Origin: Gammaproteobacteria bacterium
Lineage (GTDB): Bacteria > Pseudomonadota > Gammaproteobacteria > Steroidobacterales > Steroidobacteraceae
Assembly: GCA_027307325.1 (NCBI GenBank)
Contig: DAHUXE010000120.1
Span: forward strand, 1-32,006
DNA: 32,006 nucleotides
Reading direction: 5' to 3'
In this document: piece by piece, positions 23,739 through 32,006 of the stretch
How positions within the stretch are numbered: position 1 is the first letter of the stretch
How the letters are laid out: every line of letters starts with the position of its first letter
Made by a program: the position numbers and the translations under genes
The notes under the pieces: generated by a model
Told to the model about the DNA's origin: nothing
Databases searched by the model: none
What the model saw: only the letters and a program-made list of their open reading frames with translations

Positions 23739-24098
23739 ATGAGCACTTCCATCGTACGGCTCGACGGCACACTGGACGCGGACGTTTCCGCGCCGCCCGC
23801 CGACCGCCTGATCGCGGGCACGCCGCAGCTGCGCGTGCAGAACTATTACAGCGACGGCACGCAGCAGTTCTTTGCGGGGCGCTGGGCGGCGACGCGCGGC
23901 ACGTGGCGGGTGCGCTATACCGAGAACGAGCTGTGCGTGATGACCGCGGGACGCGTAGTGATCGAGAGCTCAACCGGTGAGCGCAGCGCGTTCGGGCCCG
24001 GCGATGCGTTCGTCGTGCCGGCGGGCTTCTCCGGCACCTGGGAGGTGCTGGAGGACTGCGCCAAGATCTACGCTATCTTCGAGTCCACCCACAGCTGA
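23739..24098 (+). CDS. Small cupin-domain protein (Cupin_3/DUF861 type)
   Basis: The 119-residue protein is a single beta-barrel cupin. It shows the pattern ENELCVMTAGRVVIES, then FGPGDAFVVPAGFSGTWEVLE, which is typical of the EutQ/Cupin_3 group (often called ethanolamine-utilisation- or DUF861-like). The first cupin motif is degenerate, with few His residues, so a metal site is doubtful. I use ATG 23739; an in-frame extension to 23643 would put the coding start inside the strong hairpin and adds only Arg-rich sequence. No clear ribosome site is seen. Reaction and partner are unknown. Confidence 0.75.
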   Translation: MSTSIVRLDGTLDADVSAPPADRLIAGTPQLRVQNYYSDGTQQFFAGRWAATRGTWRVRYTENELCVMTAGRVVIESSTGERSAFGPGDAFVVPAGFSGTWEVLEDCAKIYAIFESTHS

Positions 24099-24217
24099 CA
24101 TAACGCTGCCGCGCGTTGAACCTCGTCGCAGATCCGCGACGGTTCGCTTCACCGTTGGCGCTCGCCCGTGGGAGTCTTCCTTGACTCTTGTCGGGTCTTG
24201 CTGATCGTGGAGGCGTT

Positions 24218-24367
24218 ATGCAGACGATTACGGTGGTTGCGTCGCGCAACGGCGGCTTTGGTCTCACCGAGATGGAGATGCTGATCGGCAGCGCGCTCGT
24301 GATCGCGCTCATCGTGTGGACGGTGGCGTCGCGCGTCCGGCATTTTCGCGGCAAGCCGCACGCTTAA
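24218..24367 (+). CDS. 49-residue prepilin-like small membrane protein
   Basis: A short gene with a good ribosome site (GGAGG five to six bases before ATG 24218). The product starts with a polar 13-residue leader with one Arg and ends it with Gly. Then comes FGLTE (Phe14, Glu18) and a hydrophobic helix (about 20-38, MLIGSALVIALIVWTVASRV), and last a basic tail (RHFRGKPHA). This is the class III signal of type IV pilins and pseudopilins: Gly before the cut, Phe at +1, Glu at +5, then a helix. If cleaved, only 36 residues remain, without any pilin head domain. No pilus or type II secretion genes lie in the window. It may instead be an ordinary single-pass membrane peptide. Probably one transcript with the cupin, 119 bases upstream. 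Confidence 0.6.
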   Translation: MQTITVVASRNGGFGLTEMEMLIGSALVIALIVWTVASRVRHFRGKPHA

Positions 24368-24391
24368 GGCGCCCGCGCACCCGCAGGCCCC

Positions 24392-24415
24392 GCGGCGCGC
24401 CGCGTAGCGCGCCGC
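24392..24415. terminator. GC-rich hairpin between convergent genes
   Basis: GCGGCGCGC (24392-24400) and GCGCGCCGC (24407-24415) form a perfect nine-pair stem with a six-base loop, between the prepilin-like gene and the convergent transaminase. It could serve both strands, but no T-run follows on either. Confidence 0.35.
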
Positions 24416-24430
24416 CCCGGGATCCCGCGA

Positions 24431-25756
24431 TTACTGCGCGCGCAGCACCTCGCCGAGCGTGCCGAAGATCCGCTCGATGTGCGCGCGCTCGACGATGAGC
24501 GGCGGCGACAGCGCAATGATGTCGCCGGTCTGGCGCACCAGCACGCCGCGCTCGAAGCACTTCACGAACACCTCGAATCCGCGCGCCCCCGGCTTGCCGG
24601 CCTGGGAGCTGAGCTCCAGTCCGCAGATGAGCCCGTAGGTGCGCACGTCGATCACGTGCGGCAGGCCCCTGAGTCCGTGCGCCGCATCCTCCCATTCCCC
24701 GGCGAGCGTGCGCGCACGCGTCAGGAGTCCCTCGCGCTCGTAGATGCCGAGCGTGGCGAGTCCGGCCGCGCAGGCCACCGGATGCGCCGAGTAGGTATAG
24801 CCGTGAAACAGCTCGATGCCGTCCGGGCCCTGCATGAAGGCCTCGTACACCGGCTTGCCCATCAGCACCGCGCCCATCGGCACGCAGCCATTGGTGATTC
24901 CCTTGGCGAGCGTGATCATGTCGGGCGTCACGCCGAACTCCTGGCTCGCGAACGGCGAACCGGTGCGCCCGAAACCGGTGATCACCTCGTCGAAGATGAG
25001 CAGGATGCCGTGCCGGTCGCAGATCTCGCGCAGGCGCTTCAGGTAGCCGCGCGGCGGCAGCAGCACGCCGGTCGAGCCCGCGAGCGGCTCGACGATGACC
25101 GCGGCGATCGTGGAGGCGTCATGCAGCGCGACCAGCCGCTCGAGCTCATCGGCGAGATGCGCGCCGTGCTCGGGCAGGCCGCGCGAGAACGCGTTGCGCG
25201 CGAGATCGTGCGTGTGCGGCAGGTGGTCGACGCCGGGCAGGAGCGCGGCCGACCACGTCTTGCGGTTGGGTGAGATGCCGCCGACCGAGATGCCGCCGAA
25301 GCCGACGCCGTGGTAGCCGCGCTCGCGGCCGATGAGGCGCGTGCGTGCGGCATCGCCGCGCACGCGGTGCCAGGCGAGGGCGATCTTGAGCGCGGTATCG
25401 ACCGATTCCGATCCCGAATTGGTGAAGAACGCATGATCGAGTCCGCGCGGGGCGATCTTCACGAGCTCGTTGGCGAGCTTGAAGGCGCCCGGGTGTCCCA
25501 TCTGGAAGGGCGGCGCGTAGTCCATGCTCTCGAGCTGCGCGGCAACCGCCGCGGTGATCTCGCGCCGTCCGTGGCCGGCGTTGACGCACCACAAGCCCGC
25601 CACGGCGTCGAGAATCTCGCGTCCGTCGGCGGTCCAGTACTGCATGCCGCTCGCGCGCGCGAGCAGCCTGGGTGCCGCCTTGAACTGCCGGTTCGCCGTG
25701 AACGGCATCCACAACGCTTCCAGGTCGCTGCGCTTCAGCGCTTCTGTGTGGGCCAT
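24431..25756 (-). CDS. Class III aminotransferase, beta-alanine--pyruvate (omega-amine) type
   Basis: This 441-residue PLP enzyme moves an omega-amino group to pyruvate. Landmarks are LWMPFTANRQF at the N-terminus, GLWCVNAGH, FFTNSGSESVDTALK, RERGYHGVGFGG, the FDEVITGFGRTG stretch with the cofactor Asp, and Lys285 in LAKGITNG as the PLP lysine. The pattern MPxTxNRxF and HLPHTHDLARNAFSRG closely follows the Pseudomonas beta-alanine:pyruvate transaminase, where the lysine is at about the same place. Substrates may be beta-alanine, 4-aminobutyrate or a polyamine. It is divergent (108 bases) from a PuuR-like regulator and a PuuC-like dehydrogenase, so the trio should convert an amine to an acid. 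The ATG at 25756 has only a weak ribosome site. Confidence 0.92.
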   Translation of the reverse strand: MAHTEALKRSDLEALWMPFTANRQFKAAPRLLARASGMQYWTADGREILDAVAGLWCVNAGHGRREITAAVAAQLESMDYAPPFQMGHPGAFKLANELVKIAPRGLDHAFFTNSGSESVDTALKIALAWHRVRGDAARTRLIGRERGYHGVGFGGISVGGISPNRKTWSAALLPGVDHLPHTHDLARNAFSRGLPEHGAHLADELERLVALHDASTIAAVIVEPLAGSTGVLLPPRGYLKRLREICDRHGILLIFDEVITGFGRTGSPFASQEFGVTPDMITLAKGITNGCVPMGAVLMGKPVYEAFMQGPDGIELFHGYTYSAHPVACAAGLATLGIYEREGLLTRARTLAGEWEDAAHGLRGLPHVIDVRTYGLICGLELSSQAGKPGARGFEVFVKCFERGVLVRQTGDIIALSPPLIVERAHIERIFGTLGEVLRAQ

Positions 25757-25796
25757 GGGTTTTCTCGGTGAGGGGATCCTTGGGGGGCCGAATGAT

Positions 25797-25810
25797 AAAT
25801 AAAGTGGACA
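25797..25810. promoter_or_regulatory. PuuR-box-like sequence in the divergent gap
   Basis: AAATAAAGTGGACA (25797-25810) lies between the divergent transaminase and regulator genes. Against the E. coli PuuR consensus as I remember it (AAAATATAATGAACA), 11 of the last 14 bases agree. The neighbouring regulator is a PuuR-like HTH-cupin protein, so an autoregulated operator is plausible. The consensus is from memory and binding is inferred. Confidence 0.4.
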
Positions 25811-25864
25811 AAGCAGGCCACCAGCTCCATATTTCCGGCCCTCTCGTCTAAGATCCTAAACACC

Positions 25865-26413
25865 ATGAGCATCGACGTCGGCGCGCGGCTGCGCAGCGTG
25901 CGGCTGAGCTTCGGCTTGTCCCAGCGGGAGCTCGCGCGCCGCGCGGGCGTCACCAACGGGCTCATCTCTCTCATCGAGCAGAACCGCGTGAGCCCGTCGG
26001 TGAGCTCGCTGAAGAAGGTGCTCGACGGCGTGCCGATGGCGCTCGCGGAGTTCTTCACCCTCGACCTGAGCGTCGCGCCGCAGGCCTTCTTCGGCGCCGA
26101 CGAGCTGGTCGAGCTCGGCAACCCCGAGGTGTCGCTGCGGCTCGTGGCCGCGCAGCGCGCCGGCCGGCAGCTGACGCTGCTGCACCAGCGTATCGCCGCC
26201 GGGGCCGCCACCGGCGAGGACAAGCCGGGGCAGCGCGGCGAGGAGGCCGGCGTCGTGATCCGCGGGCGCATCGAGCTCACCGTCGGCGGGGCGATGCGGG
26301 TGCTCGGACCCGGCGAGGCCTATTATTTCGCGAGTCACTTGCCCCATCGCTTTCGCAATGTCGGGCGCGAAGCGTGTGAGATCATCAGCGCCTGCACCCC
26401 TCCGACCTTTTGA
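25865..26413 (+). CDS. XRE-HTH/cupin regulator, PuuR-like
   Basis: This 182-residue regulator has an N-terminal Cro/XRE helix-turn-helix (about 7-62, with LSQRELARRAGVTNGLISLIEQN) and a C-terminal cupin (about 110-180, with GEEAGVVIRGRIELTVGG and HLPHRFRNVG). The layout is that of PuuR, which represses polyamine catabolism until putrescine binds the cupin. It is divergent from the transaminase and 17 bases before the aldehyde dehydrogenase, so it likely regulates both. No Shine-Dalgarno is seen before ATG 25865. A TAAGAT sequence at 25850-25855 could be a -10, which would leave a very short or leaderless mRNA (speculative). Confidence 0.9.
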   Translation: MSIDVGARLRSVRLSFGLSQRELARRAGVTNGLISLIEQNRVSPSVSSLKKVLDGVPMALAEFFTLDLSVAPQAFFGADELVELGNPEVSLRLVAAQRAGRQLTLLHQRIAAGAATGEDKPGQRGEEAGVVIRGRIELTVGGAMRVLGPGEAYYFASHLPHRFRNVGREACEIISACTPPTF

Positions 26414-26430
26414 AGGATCCGCTTGCCGCC

Positions 26431-27930
<1,500 letters not shown>

Positions 27931-27943
27931 GACGCTCGGGTCC

Positions 27944-27997
27944 CGTGCAAAAAGGTCCTTTCCGGGACGCCGTAAACCCGTAGGACCTTTTTGCACG
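27944..27997. repeat. Perfect 16-bp inverted repeat overlapping the rlmKL start
   Basis: CGTGCAAAAAGGTCCT (27944-27959) is exactly complementary to AGGACCTTTTTGCACG (27982-27997), separated by 22 bases. It begins 13 bases after the dehydrogenase stop. The right arm contains both the AGGA ribosome site and the TTG start used for rlmKL, so the folded mRNA would hide them. A run of five T is inside the arm, not after it, so a standard intrinsic terminator is not obvious. Confidence 0.75.
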
Positions 27998-30201
27998 AAC
28001 CCCGACCGCCAGTATTAAAGTTCCTCGCGAGCGCGCCGCGCGGACTCTCCGATCTGCTGGCACGTGAGCTCGCCGCCTGCGGCGCGCGCGAGCTGCGCGA
28101 GCGCTCGACGGGCGTCGCCTTCACGGGCTCGCTCGAAAGCGCCTATCGCGCCTGTCTCTGGGCGCGCACCGCGAACCGCGTGTTCCTCGAGCTCGGCGCC
28201 TTCGAGGCGCGCGACGCGCAGGAGTTCTACGCCGCGGTACGCGCGATCGATTGGTCCGCGCACCTGGCGCCGGGTGCCACGCTGGCGTGCGACTTCAGCG
28301 GCCGGCATCCGGCGATCACCCACACGCACTTCGGCGCGCTCAAGCTCAAGGACGGCATCGTCGATGCGCTGCGGGAGGCGAGCGGATCGCGGCCCGATGT
28401 CGCGCTCGAGCGGCCCGGCGTGCGCGTCCACGCCCACGCGCGCGGAGCCCACGTTACGCTGGCCATCGACCTCGCGGGCGAGAGCCTCCATCGGCGCGGC
28501 TACCGCGGCGCCGCGGGCGAGGCGCCGCTCAAGGAGAACGTGGCCGCTGGTCTGCTGCTGCGCGCCGGGTGGGAGTCACTCGCCGCGCAAGGCGCGGAAT
28601 TTCTCGACCCGCTGTGCGGGTCGGGCACCCTGGTGATCGAGGCCGCGCTCATCGCCGGCGACCGCGCCCCGGGGCTGACCCGCGAGTACTTCGGCTTCCT
28701 CGGCTGGCGCGGCCACGATGCGCCGCTGTGGGAGAACCTGCGCGCGGAGGCGCTGGCGCGCGCCCGCGCCGGCGAGGCGAGCTCCGCCAGCGTGCGCGGC
28801 CGGGATCGCGACAGTCACGCGATCCGCACGGCGCGCGAGAACGCGGCCCGCGCCGGCGTGGGCGCACGGGTGCAGCTCGAGGTGGGTGCGCTCGCCGATG
28901 CTGCCCCGCTCGCTGCCGGGCGCAGACCGGACGGGTTCGGGCTCCTCGCCACCAACCCGCCGTATGGGGTGCGGCTCGAGGACCACGCCAGGGCGCGCGC
29001 GATACATCGTGAGCTCGGCGCCGTGCTGCGTGCGCGCTTTGCCGGATGGAGCGCCGCGGTGCTGACCGGGGCGCCCGAGCTCGGGATGGAGCTCGGACTG
29101 CGCGCCTACCGGACGCACACCCTGTGGAACGGCTCGATCGAGTGCCGGCTGCTGCGGATCGAAGTGGGTCCCGAGAGCGAGCGCCAGCCGGGCACGCTCG
29201 GCAAAGGGGCGGCGCACCTCAAGGACAACGCCGGCGCGCGCATGTTCGCCAACCGCCTCGCCAAGAACCTGAAGAGGCTGCGCGCCTGGGCCACGCGCTC
29301 CGCGGTGTCGTGCTACCGGCTGTACGACGCGGACATGCCCGAGTACGCCTTCGCCATCGACCTTTACCGCACGACGGATCCCGAGGAGGACTGGCTGTGC
29401 GTGCAGGAGTACGCAGCGCCCGTCGAGATAGAGCGCGAGGCGGTGCAGCGCCGCCGCGGCGAGGTGCTCGCGAGCTTAGCCGGAGTGACGGGGGTTCCCC
29501 CCGAGCGCACCCGGGCGCGCACCCGGCGGCGCACGCCGCGCGGCGAGCAGTATGGCAAGCTCGCCGAGCGCGAGCGCTTTCACGTGGTGGCCGAGGGGGG
29601 CTTGAGGTTCCGGGTCAATTTCGACGACTACCTCGACACCGGACTGTTCCTCGACCATCGCCTGACGCGCGCGCGGCTGCGCGACGCCGCTCGCGGCGGG
29701 AGCTTCCTCAACCTGTTCGCCTACACCGGCACCGCCACCGTGTACGCCGCGGCGGGCGGGGCGAGCGCCAGCATCTCGGTGGACCTGTCGCGCACCTATC
29801 TCGAATGGGCGCAGCAGAATCTCGCGCTGAATGGCTTCGCCGCTACCGCCCACAGCTTCGTGCAGGCCGACTGCCGCGAGTGGCTGGCCGGGGCGGCGGA
29901 GCGCCCGGCGCGCTTCGATCTCATCTTCCTCGACCCGCCGACCTTCTCGAACTCGAAGCGCATGGAGGGAGTGCTCGACGTCGCACGCGATCACGCGCAG
30001 CTCATCGATGCGTGCATGCGGCTGCTCGCCCCGGGGGGGCTGCTGGTGTTCTCGACCAACGCGCAGCGCTTCCGGCTCGCGTCCGAGCTCGCCGGGCGCT
30101 ATTCCGTCGCCGACGTGTCGGCGGCCACGTTGCCGGAGGACTTCGCCCGCAATCCGCGCATCCACCGCTGCTACGAGATCCGGGCGCCCGCAGCGGCCTG
30201 A
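27991..30201 (+). CDS. rlmKL: Bifunctional 23S rRNA methyltransferase RlmKL (m2G2445 / m7G2069)
   Basis: This 736-residue fused enzyme makes m2G2445 (RlmL half) and m7G2069 (RlmK half) in 23S rRNA. The N-terminal part (LKFLASAPRGLSDLLARELA) with a THUMP domain (to about 165) leads to the first methyltransferase with DPLCGSGTLVIEAAL (from Asp206) and the catalytic NPPYG (322-326). The second has LNLFAYTGTATVYAA (about 574-588) and LDPPTFSNSK (647-656). The fusion is a gammaproteobacterial trait. The start is TTG 27991, with AGGA five bases upstream, because no ATG or GTG occurs before the conserved N-terminus. It lies within the right arm of a perfect inverted repeat. A slightly Arg-rich insert (about 500-520) sits between the halves. 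It ends nine bases from the convergent ArsR gene. Confidence 0.95.
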   Translation: MHEPRPPVLKFLASAPRGLSDLLARELAACGARELRERSTGVAFTGSLESAYRACLWARTANRVFLELGAFEARDAQEFYAAVRAIDWSAHLAPGATLACDFSGRHPAITHTHFGALKLKDGIVDALREASGSRPDVALERPGVRVHAHARGAHVTLAIDLAGESLHRRGYRGAAGEAPLKENVAAGLLLRAGWESLAAQGAEFLDPLCGSGTLVIEAALIAGDRAPGLTREYFGFLGWRGHDAPLWENLRAEALARARAGEASSASVRGRDRDSHAIRTARENAARAGVGARVQLEVGALADAAPLAAGRRPDGFGLLATNPPYGVRLEDHARARAIHRELGAVLRARFAGWSAAVLTGAPELGMELGLRAYRTHTLWNGSIECRLLRIEVGPESERQPGTLGKGAAHLKDNAGARMFANRLAKNLKRLRAWATRSAVSCYRLYDADMPEYAFAIDLYRTTDPEEDWLCVQEYAAPVEIEREAVQRRRGEVLASLAGVTGVPPERTRARTRRRTPRGEQYGKLAERERFHVVAEGGLRFRVNFDDYLDTGLFLDHRLTRARLRDAARGGSFLNLFAYTGTATVYAAAGGASASISVDLSRTYLEWAQQNLALNGFAATAHSFVQADCREWLAGAAERPARFDLIFLDPPTFSNSKRMEGVLDVARDHAQLIDACMRLLAPGGLLVFSTNAQRFRLASELAGRYSVADVSAATLPEDFARNPRIHRCYEIRAPAAA

Positions 30202-30210
30202 TACCGGACT

Positions 30211-30558
30211 TCAGCTCTCGACCAGCGCCTTCAGCCGCGCGAGCGCCTGGTCCCAGTGCTCGGAGACCCGCCCGAGATACTCGCGCAGCTCGCGCATCGG
30301 CTCCGGATCCAGGGCGAACAGATGCTCGCGTCCCTTGCGGGAGCTGCGCACGATCCCCGCGTGCTCGAGCACGCTCAGGTGCTTGGTGATCGCCTGCCGG
30401 GTGACGCGCGAGGCACCGGTCAGCTGCGAGATCGAGCGCCGCTCGCCGGCTGCGAGCGCGCTTACGAGCGACAGACGGGTCTCGTCCCCGAGCGCCGCGA
30501 ACACGGCCGCATGCTGGCGGCGCCGCGCGGCACCGCCCTCAGGGCCGACGCGCGACAT
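30211..30558 (-). CDS. ArsR-family transcriptional regulator
   Basis: This 115-residue winged-helix protein shows FAALGDETRLSLVSALAAGE (20-39), SISQLTGASRVTRQAITKHLSVLEHAGIV (42-70) as the recognition region, and the wing SSRKGREHLFALDP. It has no Cys, so it is not a metal sensor of the ArsR/SmtB kind. Its start is inside the end of the SRPBCC gene (20-base overlap), so both are read from one mRNA. Such regulator-plus-SRPBCC pairs are common in bacteria and often autoregulated. The convergent rlmKL stop is nine bases away. Confidence 0.92.
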   Translation of the reverse strand: MSRVGPEGGAARRRQHAAVFAALGDETRLSLVSALAAGERRSISQLTGASRVTRQAITKHLSVLEHAGIVRSSRKGREHLFALDPEPMRELREYLGRVSEHWDQALARLKALVES

Positions 30559-30991
30559 GGGTCTCGATGTTCTTCATCTGCGCGCCCCAGCCCTCGGTGT
30601 TCATGCGGAACGCCTCGGCGCGACGATCGGCCGGAACCTTGTCGAAGCCCGACTCCGTGACCGTGAGCCGGGTACCGCCCGGGATCTGCTCCAGCCGGAA
30701 TTCCACCAGCGTGGGTGTCTCCCCGGAGTAGTCGTGTCCGGAGTCCACGGCGTACGGGTGCCAGGTGAAGCTGAAGAGCTTTTCCGGCTCGAGCTTGCGG
30801 ACCACGACCTCCCAACTCAGGTGCTCGTAGCCGGGATACGTGACGTGGCCGCGTGAGACCTGACCAGGCACGAACGGGCCCTCGATCCTCACGCCGAACC
30901 ACTCGCCGAATTCCCGGTGGTCGGTCAGAGCGCGCCACACCCTGGACAACGGCGCCTTGAGCTCGACCTGCTTCTCGATGCGCATATCCAT
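30539..30991 (-). CDS. SRPBCC-superfamily protein (AHSA1/Aha1-C type)
   Basis: The 150-residue protein begins IEKQVELKAPLSRVWRALTD, then FGEWFGVRIEGPFVPGQ, the YEHLSWEVV and EKLFSFTWHPY strands, and FRLEQIPGGTRLTVTESGFDKVP. This is the START/Bet v1-like fold of AHSA1 proteins, with a hydrophobic cavity for a ligand. The ligand and cellular role are unknown. The ATG at 30991 has GGAGG eight bases upstream. An in-frame ATG two codons further is less well placed. It is the first gene of a pair with ArsR, overlapping it by 20 bases, and has a good promoter and operator-like palindrome directly before it. Confidence 0.9.
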   Translation of the reverse strand: MDMRIEKQVELKAPLSRVWRALTDHREFGEWFGVRIEGPFVPGQVSRGHVTYPGYEHLSWEVVVRKLEPEKLFSFTWHPYAVDSGHDYSGETPTLVEFRLEQIPGGTRLTVTESGFDKVPADRRAEAFRMNTEGWGAQMKNIETHVARRP

Positions 30992-31002
30992 ATCAGCAAC
31001 CT

Positions 31003-31053
31003 CCGGGTTGCATATTAACCCGGCGCCGCCGACACTGGCAACCAGAAGGTTGC
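31003..31053 (-). promoter_or_regulatory. Promoter and operator of the SRPBCC-arsR pair
   Basis: On the minus strand TTGCCA (31036-31041) and TAATAT (31012-31017) are separated by 18 bases, a good sigma70 promoter. CCGGGTT (31003-31009) and AACCCGG (31017-31023) form a perfect inverted repeat with a seven-base centre covering the -10. A second inverted repeat, GCAACC (31038-31043) and GGTTGC (31048-31053), covers the -35. GGTTGCAT occurs directly repeated at 31006-31013 and 31048-31055. ArsR dimers bind such palindromes, so autoregulation is likely (inference). Confidence 0.6.
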
Positions 31054-31163
31054 ATTACCCCGACCTTGCCGGCCGTCGGGCACGTCCGCGCTTTACAGAC
31101 GGCGGCCGCTCAGGTAGGAACTCCTGCGGGGCGCGCATTTTTTCGAGCGCGGGAGAATCGGGC

Positions 31164-32006
31164 ATGGTTTCTGCGGCGGGCGCTAAGGCGCCGGTAGTGG
31201 CAATCGTCGGGGCTACCGGTGCCGTCGGCGTCGAGATGATCAGCTGCCTCGAGCGGCGGCGCTTCCCGCTCGGCGAGCTGCGGTTGCTGGCCTCGGCCCG
31301 CTCCGCGGGCAAGACGCTCGAATTTCGCGGCGAGCCGCTCACGGTGCGCGAGCTCACCGAGGTGAGCTTCGACGGCGTGGATCTCGCGCTGTTCTCCGCC
31401 GGCAGTTCCGTCTCGAGGAAGTTTGCGCCACTTGCCGTGCGCGCCGGCGCGAGCGTGATCGACAATTCCTCGGCCTTCCGCATGGATCCCGAGGTGCCGC
31501 TGGTGGTGCCGGAGATCAACCCCTACGCGCTGCGCGGGCACCGCGGCATCATCGCCAACCCCAACTGCACTGCCATCATCTCCATCACGCCGCTATGGCC
31601 GGTCCATCAGGCGAACCGGATCGTGCGGCTCCTCATTTCGAGCTACCAGTCGGCCTCGGGCGCGGGGGCCGCGGCGATGGAGGAGCTGCGCGAGTCGACG
31701 CGCGCCTATCTCGACGGACGCCCGTACGAGCCGCGGGTGCTGCCGCACCCGTATGCCGTCAACGTCTTCAGCCACAACGCACGCGTCGATCCGGTGTCCG
31801 GCTACAACGAGGAGGAGATCAAGGTGCGGGAGGAGGCGCGCAAGATCTTCGGCGATCCGGAGCTGCGCGTCTCCGCGACCTGCATCCGGGTGCCGGTGCT
31901 GCGGGCGCACTCGGCGGCGATCAGCTTCGAGTGCCAGCGGCCGATCTCGGCCGAGGAGGCGCGCCGCATCATCGCCGGCGCGCCGGGCGTGAAGCTCGTC
32001 GACGAC
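31164..32006 (+). CDS. asd: Aspartate-semialdehyde dehydrogenase (N-terminal part)
   Basis: The first 281 codons are present; the gene runs off the right edge. The enzyme reduces aspartyl phosphate to aspartate semialdehyde with NADPH, for lysine (and cell-wall diaminopimelate), threonine and methionine. The N-terminus has the Rossmann GATGAVG (16-22), LFSAGSSVSRKFAP, VIDNSSAFRMDPEVPLVVPE, and the catalytic Cys135 in NPNCTAI. The later SSYQSASGAGAAAMEEL and the CIRVPVLRAHS segment with the substrate Arg/His also fit. The order of motifs matches the usual bacterial (USG-1-like) Asd. The ATG at 31164 has GGGAGA about nine bases upstream. The gap to the divergent SRPBCC gene is 172 bases and holds the ArsR-type promoter; no clear asd promoter was seen. 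Confidence 0.95.
   Translation, partial: MVSAAGAKAPVVAIVGATGAVGVEMISCLERRRFPLGELRLLASARSAGKTLEFRGEPLTVRELTEVSFDGVDLALFSAGSSVSRKFAPLAVRAGASVIDNSSAFRMDPEVPLVVPEINPYALRGHRGIIANPNCTAIISITPLWPVHQANRIVRLLISSYQSASGAGAAAMEELRESTRAYLDGRPYEPRVLPHPYAVNVFSHNARVDPVSGYNEEEIKVREEARKIFGDPELRVSATCIRVPVLRAHSAAISFECQRPISAEEARRIIAGAPGVKLVDD

Overview
This is a GC-rich (by eye about two thirds G+C), densely coding stretch of a Gram-negative chromosome. The fused rRNA methyltransferase RlmKL, the TonB-dependent receptor type, NodT-type efflux lipoprotein and GH13_23-like glucosidase all point to a gammaproteobacterium, perhaps near the Xanthomonadales/Steroidobacterales/Nevskiales. That placement is inference from family knowledge only. 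No rRNA, tRNA, CRISPR array or intact mobile element was seen, and no gene-free gap exceeds 300 bases (the longest are about 225).

Region 1 (1-10741) is a maltodextrin/alpha-glucan utilisation locus. It holds an exported GH13 alpha-glucosidase-like enzyme cut by the left edge, an SLC45/GPH-type MFS sugar transporter, a small exported protein of unknown role, a LacI-type repressor, a TonB-dependent outer-membrane receptor, an exported alpha-amylase and a cytoplasmic GH13_23-like alpha-glucosidase. The likely flow is amylase cleavage outside or in the periplasm, TonB-driven uptake of maltodextrins, MFS import and cytoplasmic hydrolysis, with LacI control from a palindrome in front of the receptor. 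An internally deleted IS200/IS605 TnpB remnant and nested hairpins lie between the first glucosidase and the MFS gene.

Region 2 (10727-17865, minus strand) is a tightly coupled tetR - outer membrane factor - membrane fusion protein - RND pump operon. A YfcG-like glutathione transferase follows in the same direction.

Region 3 (18038-24367) is mixed: a GcvA-like LysR regulator divergent from a 45-residue membrane peptide and a CmcJ/NvfI-like oxidoreductase, a periplasmic M16 metallopeptidase, a glycine-zipper/OmpA-like envelope protein, a small cupin, and a 49-residue protein that looks like a minimal type IV prepilin.

Region 4 (24431-27930) is an omega-amine catabolic set: a beta-alanine--pyruvate-type transaminase divergent from a PuuR-like HTH-cupin regulator and a PuuC-like aldehyde dehydrogenase. 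A PuuR-box-like sequence lies in the divergent gap.

Region 5 (27944-32006) is largely housekeeping: rlmKL, whose apparent TTG start lies inside a perfect 16-bp inverted repeat, an overlapping SRPBCC/ArsR pair with a readable promoter and operator, and the start of asd, cut by the right edge.

The most interesting unexplained items are the 49-residue prepilin-like protein (24218-24367), the LysR / 45-aa peptide / CmcJ-NvfI oxidoreductase module (18038-19976), the rlmKL inverted repeat, and the deleted tnpB. No complete new defence or mobile system could be identified.
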